From Lysobacter enzymogenes (GTDB lineage: Bacteria > Pseudomonadota > Gammaproteobacteria > Xanthomonadales > Xanthomonadaceae): DNA of 64,000 nucleotides. Shown here piece after piece: positions 9,101 through 16,473 of the stretch. Position 1 is the first letter of the stretch, and the number at the start of each line of letters is the position of its first letter. The position numbers were made by a program, and so were the translations under genes. The notes under the pieces were generated by a model. The model had not been told where the DNA came from. It did not search any database and saw nothing but the letters and a program-made list of their open reading frames with translations. The stretch spans positions 124,001-188,000 of the forward strand of contig NZ_FNOG01000008.1 of the NCBI RefSeq assembly GCF_900106525.1. The letters run 5' to 3'.

Positions 9101-9673
9101 TTCGACCAACCCGGCAGCGGCGGCGAACGCGGCCTCGGCCTGGGCCTGTCGATCTGCCAGCGCATCGCCCGCACCCTCGACCACCCGCTGCGGGTGCGCT
9201 CGCACATCGGCCGCGGCAGCGTGTTCTCGATCAGCGTGCCGTGCGGGCGGGTGCCGCGCGAAGCGGCGGCGGCCGAGACCGTGCAACCCGGGCTGGCCGA
9301 CTCGCTGGCCGGCTTGCGCGTGCTGTGCATCGACAACGACCGCGAAATCCTCGACGGCATGCGCGCCCTGCTCGACCGCTGGGGCGCCAATGCGCTGCTG
9401 GCGGCCACCGTCGACGACGCGCTGGCGCTGCTCGGCGAAGCGCCCGACGTGGCCCTGGTCGACTACCACCTGCACGACCGCCTCGACGGCCTGGCCACCA
9501 TCGACGCGGTGCGCGAACGCCTCGGCCGCGAACTGCCGGCGGCGCTGCTGACCGGCGACGGCAGCGACGCGCTCAAGCACGCCGCGCGCGACCGCGGCTG
9601 CCGGGTGCTGACCAAGCCGATCAAGCCCGCGTCGCTGCGCGCGTTCCTGGCGGCGCAGCGGCCGGCGGCCTGA
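6182..9673 (+). CDS. Transporter-like hybrid sensor histidine kinase (CbrA/CrbS type)
   Basis: A 1163-residue hybrid kinase. Residues 1 to about 480 form a sodium/solute symporter (SSS/PutP-like) module with many membrane helices. It is followed by a linker (STAC-like region by analogy), a PAS domain from about 640, a coiled coil, the HisKA box with the phospho-acceptor His in LAAVSHDVLQPLNAAR (about 805), an ATPase domain (N box near 912, DTGPGIP near 955, GLGLGLSI) and a C-terminal receiver from about 1044 with an Asp in VALVDYHLHD. In Vibrio and Pseudomonas the CrbS/CbrA family senses carbon status (acetate, histidine) and controls carbon-use genes. The TTG start directly precedes the first membrane helix. 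A LuxR-type regulator 1 kb downstream is the likely partner. Confidence 0.9.
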   Translation: MIPGWILLLVSAGYVGLLFAVAYYGDQRERSPRARWLRTAVYSLALAVYCSSWTFYGAVGTAARTGLGFLPIYLGPLLMLAFGWRILERLVLISGEHRIVSIADFLSSRYGRAPGLAALVAAVALTAAVPYVALQFKAVAMSVEVLAGVPADAGLLADPAFYVAMMLAVFAILFGTRRVDATEHHHGMVLAVALESLVKLIAFVAIGVFALIHLPGLGSYGERMEQAARVVLRPGLPDGFITQTLLAFTAIVCLPRQFHVAVVECQDPNDLRSARWLFGGYLALISLLVVPITLTGQAVLGGTGVSPDTYVLALPLQLDRQALALMVYIGGFSAATGMVIVSSVALSTMVSNDLVMPLLLRSGVLHEGAPHQSPGIDRQVLWVRRVTIVMLALMAYGYHRASLGANGLAQHGLLAFAAVAQFAPALIGGLYWRGASRAGALAGLFAGTVVWSYTLLLPALSRIGWIDQRWLATGPLDIAWLRPEQLFGLVGWDPLTHGTFWSLLFNVGAFLFVSARQRPRLQEQLLAAPFLDPYVRRPALGPGGWAGSVRGGELLALAERIVGERHARRAFEEYARQQGRDWQPELPADRALAQFTERLLAAAIGAASARLTLTSALRGSGMELGEVVALLDEANQELRFNRQVLSTTMENISQGVSVVDPQMRLVAWNRRYQELFDYPDGMLYVGRPVADLLRWNAERGEMGPGRLDEASIDELVRRRLAHLRAGAPHVFERVRPNGQVIEMVGRPLIGGGYVTSYSDVTDYKRVEQALREANENLEQRVEQRTQEAESAQQSKTRFLAAVSHDVLQPLNAARLFTAALRESDSPDEQRRLAERVDASLRAAEDLLDGLLDISRLDAGALRPEPSDFDAGELLRELAAQYAPSAAGRGLSLRVRAPLGAMPVRSDRRLLRRALQNFLANALRYTREGGVLMAARLRPGLGPTQPDRVELQVWDTGPGIPEHHLEQIFDEFRRFDQPGSGGERGLGLGLSICQRIARTLDHPLRVRSHIGRGSVFSISVPCGRVPREAAAAETVQPGLADSLAGLRVLCIDNDREILDGMRALLDRWGANALLAATVDDALALLGEAPDVALVDYHLHDRLDGLATIDAVRERLGRELPAALLTGDGSDALKHAARDRGCRVLTKPIKPASLRAFLAAQRPAA

Positions 9674-9777
9674 GCCGTCCCGCGCCGTTGTCCGGCCTGA
9701 GCCGCGCGCACTATCCTGATCCGACGCGGCAAGCGACGCCGATCCGGCGCCGAGGCCGCGCCGCACAGGGGAAACCG

Positions 9778-10257
9778 ATGCACGCGCACCGACGCTTCGT
9801 CCTTCCGATCGCTCTCGCGCTGGCGTCCGCGCTGGCAGGCGCCGCCGGGCTCGCCGCCGCCGCACCCGCGAGCGCGCCGGCCAAACTGCGTTTCGACGGC
9901 ATCTACCAGGCCGACTCGGGGCGCGGCCACTTCTTCTATCTGCGCTTCTACGCCGACGGCGTCGTGGTCTCGGTGTCTTCGCCCGAGCCGGCGCAGTCGG
10001 TCAACGATTGGTTCAACCGCAACTGCGCGGTGCTGCCGCGCGGCGCGTACAGCGGACGCGACGGCCGCGTCGCGTTCACCACCCAGGCGCGGGTGGGCTC
10101 GGTCGAATACGCCGCGACGGTCGGGCCCGACCGGCTCGACGCGCATATCCGTTCGCTGATCAACGGCCACGAATCGGACCAGGCCTTCCGCTTCGTGCCG
10201 ATCGCACGGCTTAGCGAGCAACCGTCGGCGGATGCGCCGGCCGCCTGTCGCGGCTAG
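9778..10257 (+). CDS. Small secreted protein of unknown function
   Basis: A 159-residue protein with a clear Sec signal peptide (residues 1-30, a long Ala/Leu stretch ending AAAAPASA). The mature part is aromatic and beta-rich, for example FDGIYQADSGRGHFFYLRFYADG and later AFTTQARVGSVEYAATV; two Cys residues (in NRNCAVLP and near the C-terminus, AACRG) may form a disulphide. The ATG at 9778 follows GGGGAAACCG as ribosome binding site. It lies 104 bp after the hybrid kinase on the same strand. I do not recognise the family; the beginning resembles small periplasmic lipocalin-like or META-like folds, which is only an impression. Confidence 0.75.
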   Translation: MHAHRRFVLPIALALASALAGAAGLAAAAPASAPAKLRFDGIYQADSGRGHFFYLRFYADGVVVSVSSPEPAQSVNDWFNRNCAVLPRGAYSGRDGRVAFTTQARVGSVEYAATVGPDRLDAHIRSLINGHESDQAFRFVPIARLSEQPSADAPAACRG

Positions 10258-10739
10258 GCGCTTGCGGGCAGCGGCGGCGCAAGCCGTCGGCGCGCGAAGC
10301 CCGGTGTTGCGGTGCGCCACTTGGTCGTCGCGATCCTGCAAGGCGACGGGCCGCTGCGGCGAATCGAAGCTCGCAAAAACATGAACGAGGCCGCCGCCTG
10401 CGCAGCCTCGCCGCCGCGCGCGCGCCGCTCAAACGCCGGTTCCCGCTCGCGAGCCTGAATCGTTAACTTTTTCCGCTGAACGAGGCGCGATCCGATGCGT
10501 TTTGCGGCTTGAGATCGGCCGCCATCGCCGACACCATAACGCTCGGATGCCTGGCCACTTCGCGTTGCGACGGATCGCGACGAATCGACCGCAGGGACCT
10601 CAAGCGCCGGCGTCCACTCCCCCCGCTGCGACAGTCGCGCAGCCCATCGCACGGCCAGCGCTCGCCGGTGCGATCTACGCCGATCAGGCGTGGATCGGCC
10701 GGCGGCCTCGCGGCGTCTTCCGATCCGTTGCCGCCGCGC
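10258..10739. other. Gene-free region between convergent genes
   Basis: About 480 bp between the small secreted protein (right-reading) and the response regulator (left-reading). I see no repeat family member, promoter or convincing gene. Frames across it have arginine-rich translations typical of shadows. Confidence 0.5.
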
Positions 10740-11408
10740 TCAGTCGGCCTCTTCCGGCGGCGGCACGATCGCCCCCGGATCCAGCGCCAACCGCCCGGCG
10801 ATCAGCACCGCCTGGGTGCGGTTGTTGGCGCCGAGCTTGCGCAGGATCGCGGTCACGTGCGCTTTGACCGTCGCTTCCGACACGCCCAGCTCATAACCGA
10901 TCTGTTTGTTGAGCAGGCCCGCGCCGAGCATCTGCAACACCCGGAACTGTTGCGGGGTGAGATCGCGCAGGCGCTGCGCGGCCTCGTGCTCGTCGGCGTT
11001 GGCCGCGGGCGCGGCGATCGCGGCCGGCGGCGCCCAGCGGTCGCCATCGAGCACGGTGGTGATGGCCTCGCCCAGGGTCGCGGCGTCGGCGGATTTGGGA
11101 ATGAAGCCGACCGCGCCGTGGTCGAGCGCGCGGCGCATGGTCGATGGCTCTTCGCGCGCGGACACCACCACGATCGGCAGCTGCGGATGCAGCGCGCGCA
11201 GGTGCACCAGCGCGCTGAAACCCTGCGCGCCGGGCATGTTGAGATCCAGCAGCAGCAAGTCGGCGTCGGATTCGGCCTCGACCAGGGCGTACAGCGCGTC
11301 GACGCTGTCGGCCTCGCGCAGGGCCGCCTCGGGCAGCACCCGCGCGACCGCGCCGCGCAGGGCTTCGCGGAACAGCGGATGGTCGTCGGCGATCAGCAAG
11401 GTGGGCAT
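10740..11408 (-). CDS. LuxR-family response regulator, candidate partner of the hybrid kinase (CrbR-like)
   Basis: A 222-residue two-domain regulator. The receiver (residues 1-120) has the acidic pair ADDHPLF, the phospho-acceptor Asp55 in LLLLDLNMPG and the conserved Lys in GFIPKS. A linker of about 25 residues leads to a LuxR/GerE helix-turn-helix at about 150-210 (LTPQQFRVLQML, NKQIGYELGVSEATVKAHV). In the CrbS/CrbR system a LuxR-type regulator of this build activates acetyl-CoA synthetase; the pairing here is inferred from proximity and type. It reads toward the kinase gene, with its 3' end 1.07 kb from the kinase stop. Confidence 0.88.
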   Translation of the reverse strand: MPTLLIADDHPLFREALRGAVARVLPEAALREADSVDALYALVEAESDADLLLLDLNMPGAQGFSALVHLRALHPQLPIVVVSAREEPSTMRRALDHGAVGFIPKSADAATLGEAITTVLDGDRWAPPAAIAAPAANADEHEAAQRLRDLTPQQFRVLQMLGAGLLNKQIGYELGVSEATVKAHVTAILRKLGANNRTQAVLIAGRLALDPGAIVPPPEEAD

Positions 11409-11591
11409 GGGGGCGGCCTGTAGGCAGTGCAGAGCGGGGCGCCGCGGACGACGGGACGAGGACGAGCTGGGAACGATCTTACGTCCGCACCCCGCATCGC
11501 CGGCTATTGGACGATGGGTGAAGGTGAGTGAAGCGCGGGTGGGCGGCGGCATGAACCGCGTCGCAGAAATCGCCGCCGGCGCCGCTGCGGA

Positions 11592-11626
11592 CAAGAAAAG
11601 GCCCGTCCCGCGGGGCGGGACAGGCC
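11592..11626 (-). terminator. Rho-independent terminator of the TonB receptor gene
   Basis: On the minus strand GGCCTGTCCCGCC is followed by a short loop and GGGACGGGCC, then CTTTTCTT. It lies about 100 bp after the receptor stop. The remaining bases between the two left-reading genes (11409-11724) show no gene. Confidence 0.75.
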
Positions 11627-11724
11627 GGAAACAGCCCTGAGGCTGGAGAGCGGCTTACTGGAGGGTGGGCCGGATAGGGACGACGCGGTCCCGGCCGGGC
11701 CGGGACCGCGCGGCGGAGATCGCC

Positions 11725-14508
11725 TTACTGGAAGTCGTACTTGACCCCCACGGTGAAGTAGCGGCCGATCGCGCCGCTGGAATGCATCGGGTTGTAGTTG
11801 ATCGCGCCGTAGGTCAGCGGATCGAGCGGAGCGATCTTGTCGGTGACGTTCTGGATCGAGCCGAACACCTCGATGCCGTCGACCGCGCGCCAGCGACCGG
11901 ACAGGTCGAAGGTGGTGAACGACGGAATCCGGCAACCGCCGCCCGGCGCCGGCGAACCGTCGGCGTAGCGGCTGGCGCAGGGATTGCCTTCGGCGGTGAC
12001 GTTCTTGAAGCGCGAGATGTAGTTCACCACGCCGCTGAGCGAGAGGTTGCCGTATTCCCAGGTCGCGCCGAGGTTGATCTTGTCCTTGGGCGTGCCGATG
12101 CAGTTGGTGACGTCGCAATTGCCGTGGGTGCCGGCGTATTCGAAGACGGTGCCATCCTCTTCCTCGCGCTCGAACTTGCTGAGGTGGCTCCACTGCAGGT
12201 CGAGGTTGAGCCTGCCGGCGCTGCCCAGGTCGAAGCGCTGGCGCGCGTCCAGGTCGATGCCGCGCACCGTGGTCGAGGCCGAATTGACGTAAGCGGCCTG
12301 CGCGGCCAGCAGAGTGCCGGAGTTGGCCACGCCCGGCAGGTTGTTGTCGCTGCGGATGGTGCGCCCGGCGGCGACCGCGGCGGAGGTGGACTCCACGTTG
12401 ATCTCGTTGGTGCGCTTGATCTCCCAGCCGTCGAGGGTGACCGTGGTGTTGGCGGTCGGCTCGAACACCAGGCCCAGGGTGTAGCTCTTGGATTCCTCGG
12501 GCTTGAGGTCGGGGTTGGGGCTGGTGATCACCGCGATCTGGATGTCGCAGTCGCGCACGCTCGCACCCGGCGCCGGATTGCCGCCGGGGCAGCGCACCGG
12601 ATCGGCAGCGGCGGTGAACGCGGCCAGCCCGCCCTTGCCCGACTCGGCCGGGTTCGGCGCGCGGAAGCCTTCGGCGTAGGTCGCGCGCAACGCCAGCTGC
12701 TCGATCGGCTTCCACTTGATGCCGACCTTCGGCGTGGTCGCGTCGTCGCCGCCCTTGTACTTGTCGTAGCGCACCGCGCCGGACAGCTCCAGGCTTTCCA
12801 GCACCGGCGCCACCAGTTCGGCGTAGGCCGCGGCCACTTCCTGGGTGCCGCTGTAGGCCGAATAGCCCAGACCGATGATGTCGCCGACGTCGGTGTAGGT
12901 CTGCGGATCCAGCTCAGCCTTCTGCCGGCGCCACTCCGCGCCGAAGGCGATGCCGAGCGAACCGCCCTTGAGATCGGCCAGCGAGCGCGAGGCCTTGGCG
13001 TCGAACAGATCCAGCGTGGTCTTGCCGTCGGCGTGGATGGTCGGCGAGATGTAGTCGTACAGCGCCTTGGAATTGAGGTTGGCGTTCTGGCCGATGCGCC
13101 AGTAACCGCCGGGGCCGGTGCCGTTGGTCAGCGCGTCGCGCACCGCGCTGTAGCGCAGGAAGTTGTCGCGGGTGTTGGTCAGGTCGTTCTGCGAATGCAG
13201 ATAGGCCGCGTCCACGTCCCAGCCGCCGAGGTTGCCTTTGACGCCGGCGAGGATGCGGCTGAATTCGCTGTCGGTGCGGATGGTGCGCGGGCCGACGTCG
13301 AACGCGGCGTAGCGCAGGTTCACCGACTGGCCCGGGAACGGATTGTCGGGATGGTTCGGGCCCAGCACCACCGCGCTGTCGCCGGAATCGCCGTTGATCG
13401 GCCCGCCCGGATAGCCCCAGGCGCCGGACACGCCCGAGGGCGTGTTGTGGAAGGTGCTCTTCTTGCGCGAATAGCCGGCCTCGACATAGGCCTCGAAGTT
13501 GTCCGACAGCGCGAAGGTGCCGCGGCCGAACAGGTTCACGTACTTCTCTTCCGGCGCCAGGCTGTTGAACTGGCCGGACTGCCACAGGCAGCCGCCGTTC
13601 GGGTCCTGCGGCGTCAGCGGCGACAGCTGCGCGCAACCGGGCAGCGACATGTACTGGCCGGTGGTCGGGTTCTTGACGTTGCCGGCCGGCGAACTGGTCG
13701 CGTCGGTGCCGAGGATGTAGCCGGACATGAAGCGCTTGGTCTGGCTGTAGCCCCACGGGCGCGCGTCGCCGGTGCCGATCCACTTGCGGTCGCGGCGATC
13801 GGCGACGCGGATCTCGTCGGTCTGTCCGCCTTCGAGGTTGAAGTAGACGTTGTAGCGATCCTGCTGGATGTCGCCGAAGCCGAAGGTCACCGAGGCCTTG
13901 CCCTGCTGGCCGTCGCCATAGCCGGACACGCCGTAGCTGCTGCGCACCGACACGCCCTTGAACTCCTTGCGCAGGATGATGTTGACCACGCCGGCGATGG
14001 CGTCGGAGCCGTAGATCGCCGAGGCGCCGTCTTTCAGCACCTCCACTCGTTCGACCGCGTCCATCGGGATGACGCTGAGGTCGGCGAACACTTTCTGGCC
14101 GTCGTCGGCCAAGCCATAAGGCGCCATGCGCCGGCCGTTGAGCAGCACCAACGTGGAGCCGGCGCCGAGGCCGCGCAGCGACACGCCGGTGCCGCCGGAG
14201 GCGAAGCCGGTGCCGTAGGTGCGCGGCACCGAGCCGGCGCCGTCGACGGTCAAGGTCTGCAGGTATTCGGCCAGCGTGGCCTTGCCGCTGCGGTCGATCT
14301 CCTGGCGCGTCACTACCTGCACCGGGGACGCGGTTTCCATGTCGCCGCGGCTGATGTTCGAGCCGGTGACTTCGATCCGGTCGAGCGTGGTGGTCGGCGC
14401 GGCGGTGCTGTCCTGCGCCTGCGCCTGTGCGGCGACCGGCGCGAGGCCGACGACGGCGGCGGCGAGCAGCGCGCGGCGGATCGCATGGCTGAGAGGGGCG
14501 TGCGGCAT
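11725..14508 (-). CDS. TonB-dependent receptor
   Basis: A 927-residue outer-membrane receptor. A Sec signal peptide (residues 1-29, ending AQAQAQ) is followed by a plug domain with TTLDRIEVTGSNISRGD, a TonB-box-like region, then GVSLRGLGAGSTLVLLNGRR, VERVEVLKDGASAIYGSDAIAGVVNIILRK, all typical plug motifs, and a 22-strand barrel ending in VGVKYDFQ with the terminal aromatic-rich strand expected for BAM insertion. The ATG at 14508 has AGGAG about 10 bp upstream and begins the signal peptide; a longer frame upstream is unlikely. Such receptors import siderophores, glycans or peptides; nothing adjacent fixes the ligand. The neighbouring carbon-sensing regulators might control it, which is speculative. 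Confidence 0.92.
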   Translation of the reverse strand: MPHAPLSHAIRRALLAAAVVGLAPVAAQAQAQDSTAAPTTTLDRIEVTGSNISRGDMETASPVQVVTRQEIDRSGKATLAEYLQTLTVDGAGSVPRTYGTGFASGGTGVSLRGLGAGSTLVLLNGRRMAPYGLADDGQKVFADLSVIPMDAVERVEVLKDGASAIYGSDAIAGVVNIILRKEFKGVSVRSSYGVSGYGDGQQGKASVTFGFGDIQQDRYNVYFNLEGGQTDEIRVADRRDRKWIGTGDARPWGYSQTKRFMSGYILGTDATSSPAGNVKNPTTGQYMSLPGCAQLSPLTPQDPNGGCLWQSGQFNSLAPEEKYVNLFGRGTFALSDNFEAYVEAGYSRKKSTFHNTPSGVSGAWGYPGGPINGDSGDSAVVLGPNHPDNPFPGQSVNLRYAAFDVGPRTIRTDSEFSRILAGVKGNLGGWDVDAAYLHSQNDLTNTRDNFLRYSAVRDALTNGTGPGGYWRIGQNANLNSKALYDYISPTIHADGKTTLDLFDAKASRSLADLKGGSLGIAFGAEWRRQKAELDPQTYTDVGDIIGLGYSAYSGTQEVAAAYAELVAPVLESLELSGAVRYDKYKGGDDATTPKVGIKWKPIEQLALRATYAEGFRAPNPAESGKGGLAAFTAAADPVRCPGGNPAPGASVRDCDIQIAVITSPNPDLKPEESKSYTLGLVFEPTANTTVTLDGWEIKRTNEINVESTSAAVAAGRTIRSDNNLPGVANSGTLLAAQAAYVNSASTTVRGIDLDARQRFDLGSAGRLNLDLQWSHLSKFEREEEDGTVFEYAGTHGNCDVTNCIGTPKDKINLGATWEYGNLSLSGVVNYISRFKNVTAEGNPCASRYADGSPAPGGGCRIPSFTTFDLSGRWRAVDGIEVFGSIQNVTDKIAPLDPLTYGAINYNPMHSSGAIGRYFTVGVKYDFQ

Positions 14509-15772
14509 GATCGGCTGGCTCCTGATGACGGTGGATTCCCTGGAATCGCGACGGGGCGACGGCAGTGTCGGCAACCTCAGCGTTCGCGGTTGTGCGCATC
14601 GCGCGCGCACGCTGCGCGCGGACATCGCGATCGATGTCCGGCGCTTGCGCGATCGAGCGATCGCGCAGCGTGGCGCAGCGCGGCGGCGCTGACTGCGGCG
14701 GTGAGCCCCCTGATGCTTGGCTGCATTGCCGTCGTCGCGTGGTGCGGCGGCGACAGCGCGCGTTCGCGATACGGCGAACGCGCATGAATCGACGTTAACG
14801 CGGCGTGTGCGCGCGGTACTTCGACGCAGTTCCGTTTAACGCGCGCGGAACTTTGCGGAGTGTGTCGAATGCGTTGAACCTTCGCGCGCGGGGCCGTGCG
14901 AGGTGGCGACGGTCGTAAACAACGGTCGTTGGTTGGCGCGACGTCGATGGCCGCGGGTGCGTGCGTTGCGATTGTGCGGGTGCGTCATCGGGCGTTACCG
15001 AATCGGCAAAGCGGTGGTGTGCGCGGGTGCGCGAGTCGGTCGTGCGGACGAAGAGTTCGTGCAGACAGGCGATGCGTCGCGCTGAAGTCTCTGGATCCCC
15101 GCTTTCGCGGGGATGACGGTTTGGGGAGGCGCGGTGGAATTCTCGATCCGTCGTTCCCGCGAAGGCGGGAACCCAGGGCTTCATCGAGGTATGGCTGCGA
15201 AGTCTGCGTATCGCTCTTCATCGATCACGAATCAGACGCGACGCCACAGCGACGCAACGATCGCCACGTTCGCGATCCCATGCGTTCTCCCACATGACGC
15301 TGAAGTCTCTGGATCCCCGCTTTCGCGGGGATGACGATCTGGGGGAAGCGTGGCGAAACCATCAAACCGTCGTTCCCGCGAAAGCGGGAACCCAGGGCTT
15401 TATCGAAGTGCGGCTGCGAAGTCCGCGCATCGCTCTTTATCGGCATGCACCGAATGCGCGGCCACGGCGACCCGCGCGGCTAAACCACCACGCCCTCATC
15501 CTCGCCGCGCAGCGGCGGCGGCATCGGCGGCGCGACCGATTCGCCGGTGCGCGCCGGCGGCGACAAGGCGACGGTGGTGCGGATCGCGCCGGCCAGTGGG
15601 CTGGGCAGGCAACAGCACGGCGGGCGCGGCGCAGCCGAAGCCGCTACGGCAGCAGATGCCGGCGCCGAGCTGGAGGCCGACGCAGCCGGCCTGCGGCGAC
15701 GCGTGGAGCGGCCGGCGTCAGCCATGCGCGCGCTCCGCGCGCGTCGCGGCTGGGGGCCGGATCGCAGCGATG
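14509..15772. other. 1.26-kb gene-free region rich in repeats
   Basis: This holds the upstream region of the TonB receptor, a small inverted repeat (AGTTCCG-N10-CGGAACT, 14829-14852) and two long repeat units starting at 15082 and 15300. From 15480 to 15725 there is an 81-codon left-reading frame with a PPCCCLPSPLAG stretch and no ribosome binding site; I do not accept it as a gene. Nothing else is supported. Confidence 0.55.
15082..15435. repeat. Direct duplication of a 130-bp double-hairpin repeat
   Basis: Units at 15082 and 15300 (218 bp apart) share ctgaagtctctggatccccg, a hairpin of the CCCCGC-TTTC-GCGGGG type, then a second hairpin CGTTCCCGCGAA-GCGGGAACCCAGGGCTT and a tail gaagtcNgcgNatcgctctt. 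They belong to the same family as 2793 and 50743 but with a GTT/AAC variant arm. Confidence 0.8.
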
Positions 15773-16129
15773 TCAGTCGGGGGTGTCGTCATGCGCGGCC
15801 TCGGGGGCGGCCTGCAGTTGGGTCAGGTAATCGTCCAGGCGCTGCAGGCGTTCGTCCCACAGCTGGCGGTATTCGTCGAGCCAGCCGGACACCTCGCGCA
15901 GGCGCGCGGTCTCCAGCCGGCACGGCCGCCATTGCGCGGCGCGGCCGCGCGCGACCAGGCCGGCGCGCTCGAGCACCTTGATGTGCTTGGAGATCGCCGG
16001 AAGGCTCATCTGGAACGGCTCGGCCAGTTCGGTCACGCCGGCTTCGCCGCTGGCCAGGCGGGCGAGGATCGCGCGCCGGGTGGGATCGGCGAGGGCGGCG
16101 AAGGTGGTGCTGAGCGAATCGGCGGGCAT
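15773..16129 (-). CDS. ArsR-family transcriptional regulator
   Basis: A 118-residue winged-helix repressor. It shows the ArsR pattern from the N-terminus: TTFAALADPTRRAILARLASGEAGVTELAEPFQMSLPAISKHIKVLERAGLV. There is no metal-binding ELCVC box, so it is of the metal-free group that usually sits in front of an SRPBCC (AHSA1-like) gene. The C-terminal helix has a WLDEYRQLWDERLQRLDDYL segment typical of that group. Downstream no SRPBCC gene follows; the next 290 bp have no gene. A palindromic site (AACC-AGAA-GGTT) 9 bp before the start fits autoregulation. Confidence 0.9.
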   Translation of the reverse strand: MPADSLSTTFAALADPTRRAILARLASGEAGVTELAEPFQMSLPAISKHIKVLERAGLVARGRAAQWRPCRLETARLREVSGWLDEYRQLWDERLQRLDDYLTQLQAAPEAAHDDTPD

Positions 16130-16135
16130 AGCAAC

Positions 16136-16154
16136 TGAACCAGAAGGTTAAATA
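16136..16154 (-). promoter_or_regulatory. Probable autoregulatory operator of the ArsR-type regulator
   Basis: AACC-AGAA-GGTT (16138-16149) followed by AAATAA lies directly before the ArsR start codon. Metal-independent ArsR genes often have an AACC-N4-GGTT palindrome at this place. The function is inferred from position and symmetry. Confidence 0.5.
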
Positions 16155-16188
16155 ACGCGGATAGTGGGCGCCCGGCGCGCGCAGGGTG

Positions 16189-16284
16189 TCAAGCCGGCCG
16201 TGACGGCCCCGTCGCCGGCGGCCGCTTGCGGCGCCCGATTTCGTTCAGGTCGTTCATGAATAGCTGCGCCTGGCGCTCGCTCAC
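16189..16284 (-). CDS. Possible 31-residue small protein
   Basis: A short frame starting at GTG 16284 encodes a peptide beginning MSERQAQLFMNDLNEIGRRK, helical and charged, then a Pro-rich basic tail. TGAGG stands 5 bp before the start codon, and upstream are TATTAT (about 35 bp) and the inverted repeat GTCACA-N7-TGTGAC. It reads left, toward the ArsR gene. I do not recognise a family. It may be a real microprotein or a remnant of a longer gene. Confidence 0.35.
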   Translation of the reverse strand: MSERQAQLFMNDLNEIGRRKRPPATGPSRPA

Positions 16285-16297
16285 GGAACCTCACTTG

Positions 16298-16316
16298 GTC
16301 ACATAATATTTGTGAC
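16298..16316. promoter_or_regulatory. Perfect inverted repeat GTCACA-N7-TGTGAC with A/T-rich centre
   Basis: The centre TAATATT is the most A/T-rich spot nearby and contains, on the minus strand, TATTAT as a candidate -10. It could serve the small left-reading frame at 16189-16284 or, on the other strand, the glycosyltransferase at 16474. The half-sites face outward, so this is not a CRP site. Confidence 0.45.
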
Positions 16317-16473
16317 GCTGTTCGCACTAATGGAGAGGCGCTGACTCGGCAGCAGGTTCTCGTTAGTCATCCGGCCAGGACCCCGCGCCACCGATGAAGC
16401 CTCTCCACTCCAACGCGATCTTCGCAGCCGCGCGGCCCCCGCGCGCGGCCGCCCGTGCGCCGGCGGACGCCGC

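Noticed and set aside
6401-9865. 1154-codon antisense frame to the hybrid kinase
   Set aside because: Composition dominated by Gln, Ala, His and Arg, typical of an antisense shadow at high GC; no motifs.
6337-10257. Very long frame (over 1300 codons) overlapping the hybrid kinase
   Set aside because: Arg/Ala/Pro-rich translation in another frame of the kinase; only its last 160 codons (from 9778) are a real gene with a signal peptide.
11665-14787. 1040-codon frame antisense to the TonB receptor
   Set aside because: Shadow of the receptor on the other strand; the receptor has full family motifs.
15480-15725. 81-codon left-reading frame after the ArsR gene
   Set aside because: No ribosome binding site, composition of Pro/Ala/Arg and a CCC run, no domain; looks like a shadow in GC-rich intergenic DNA.
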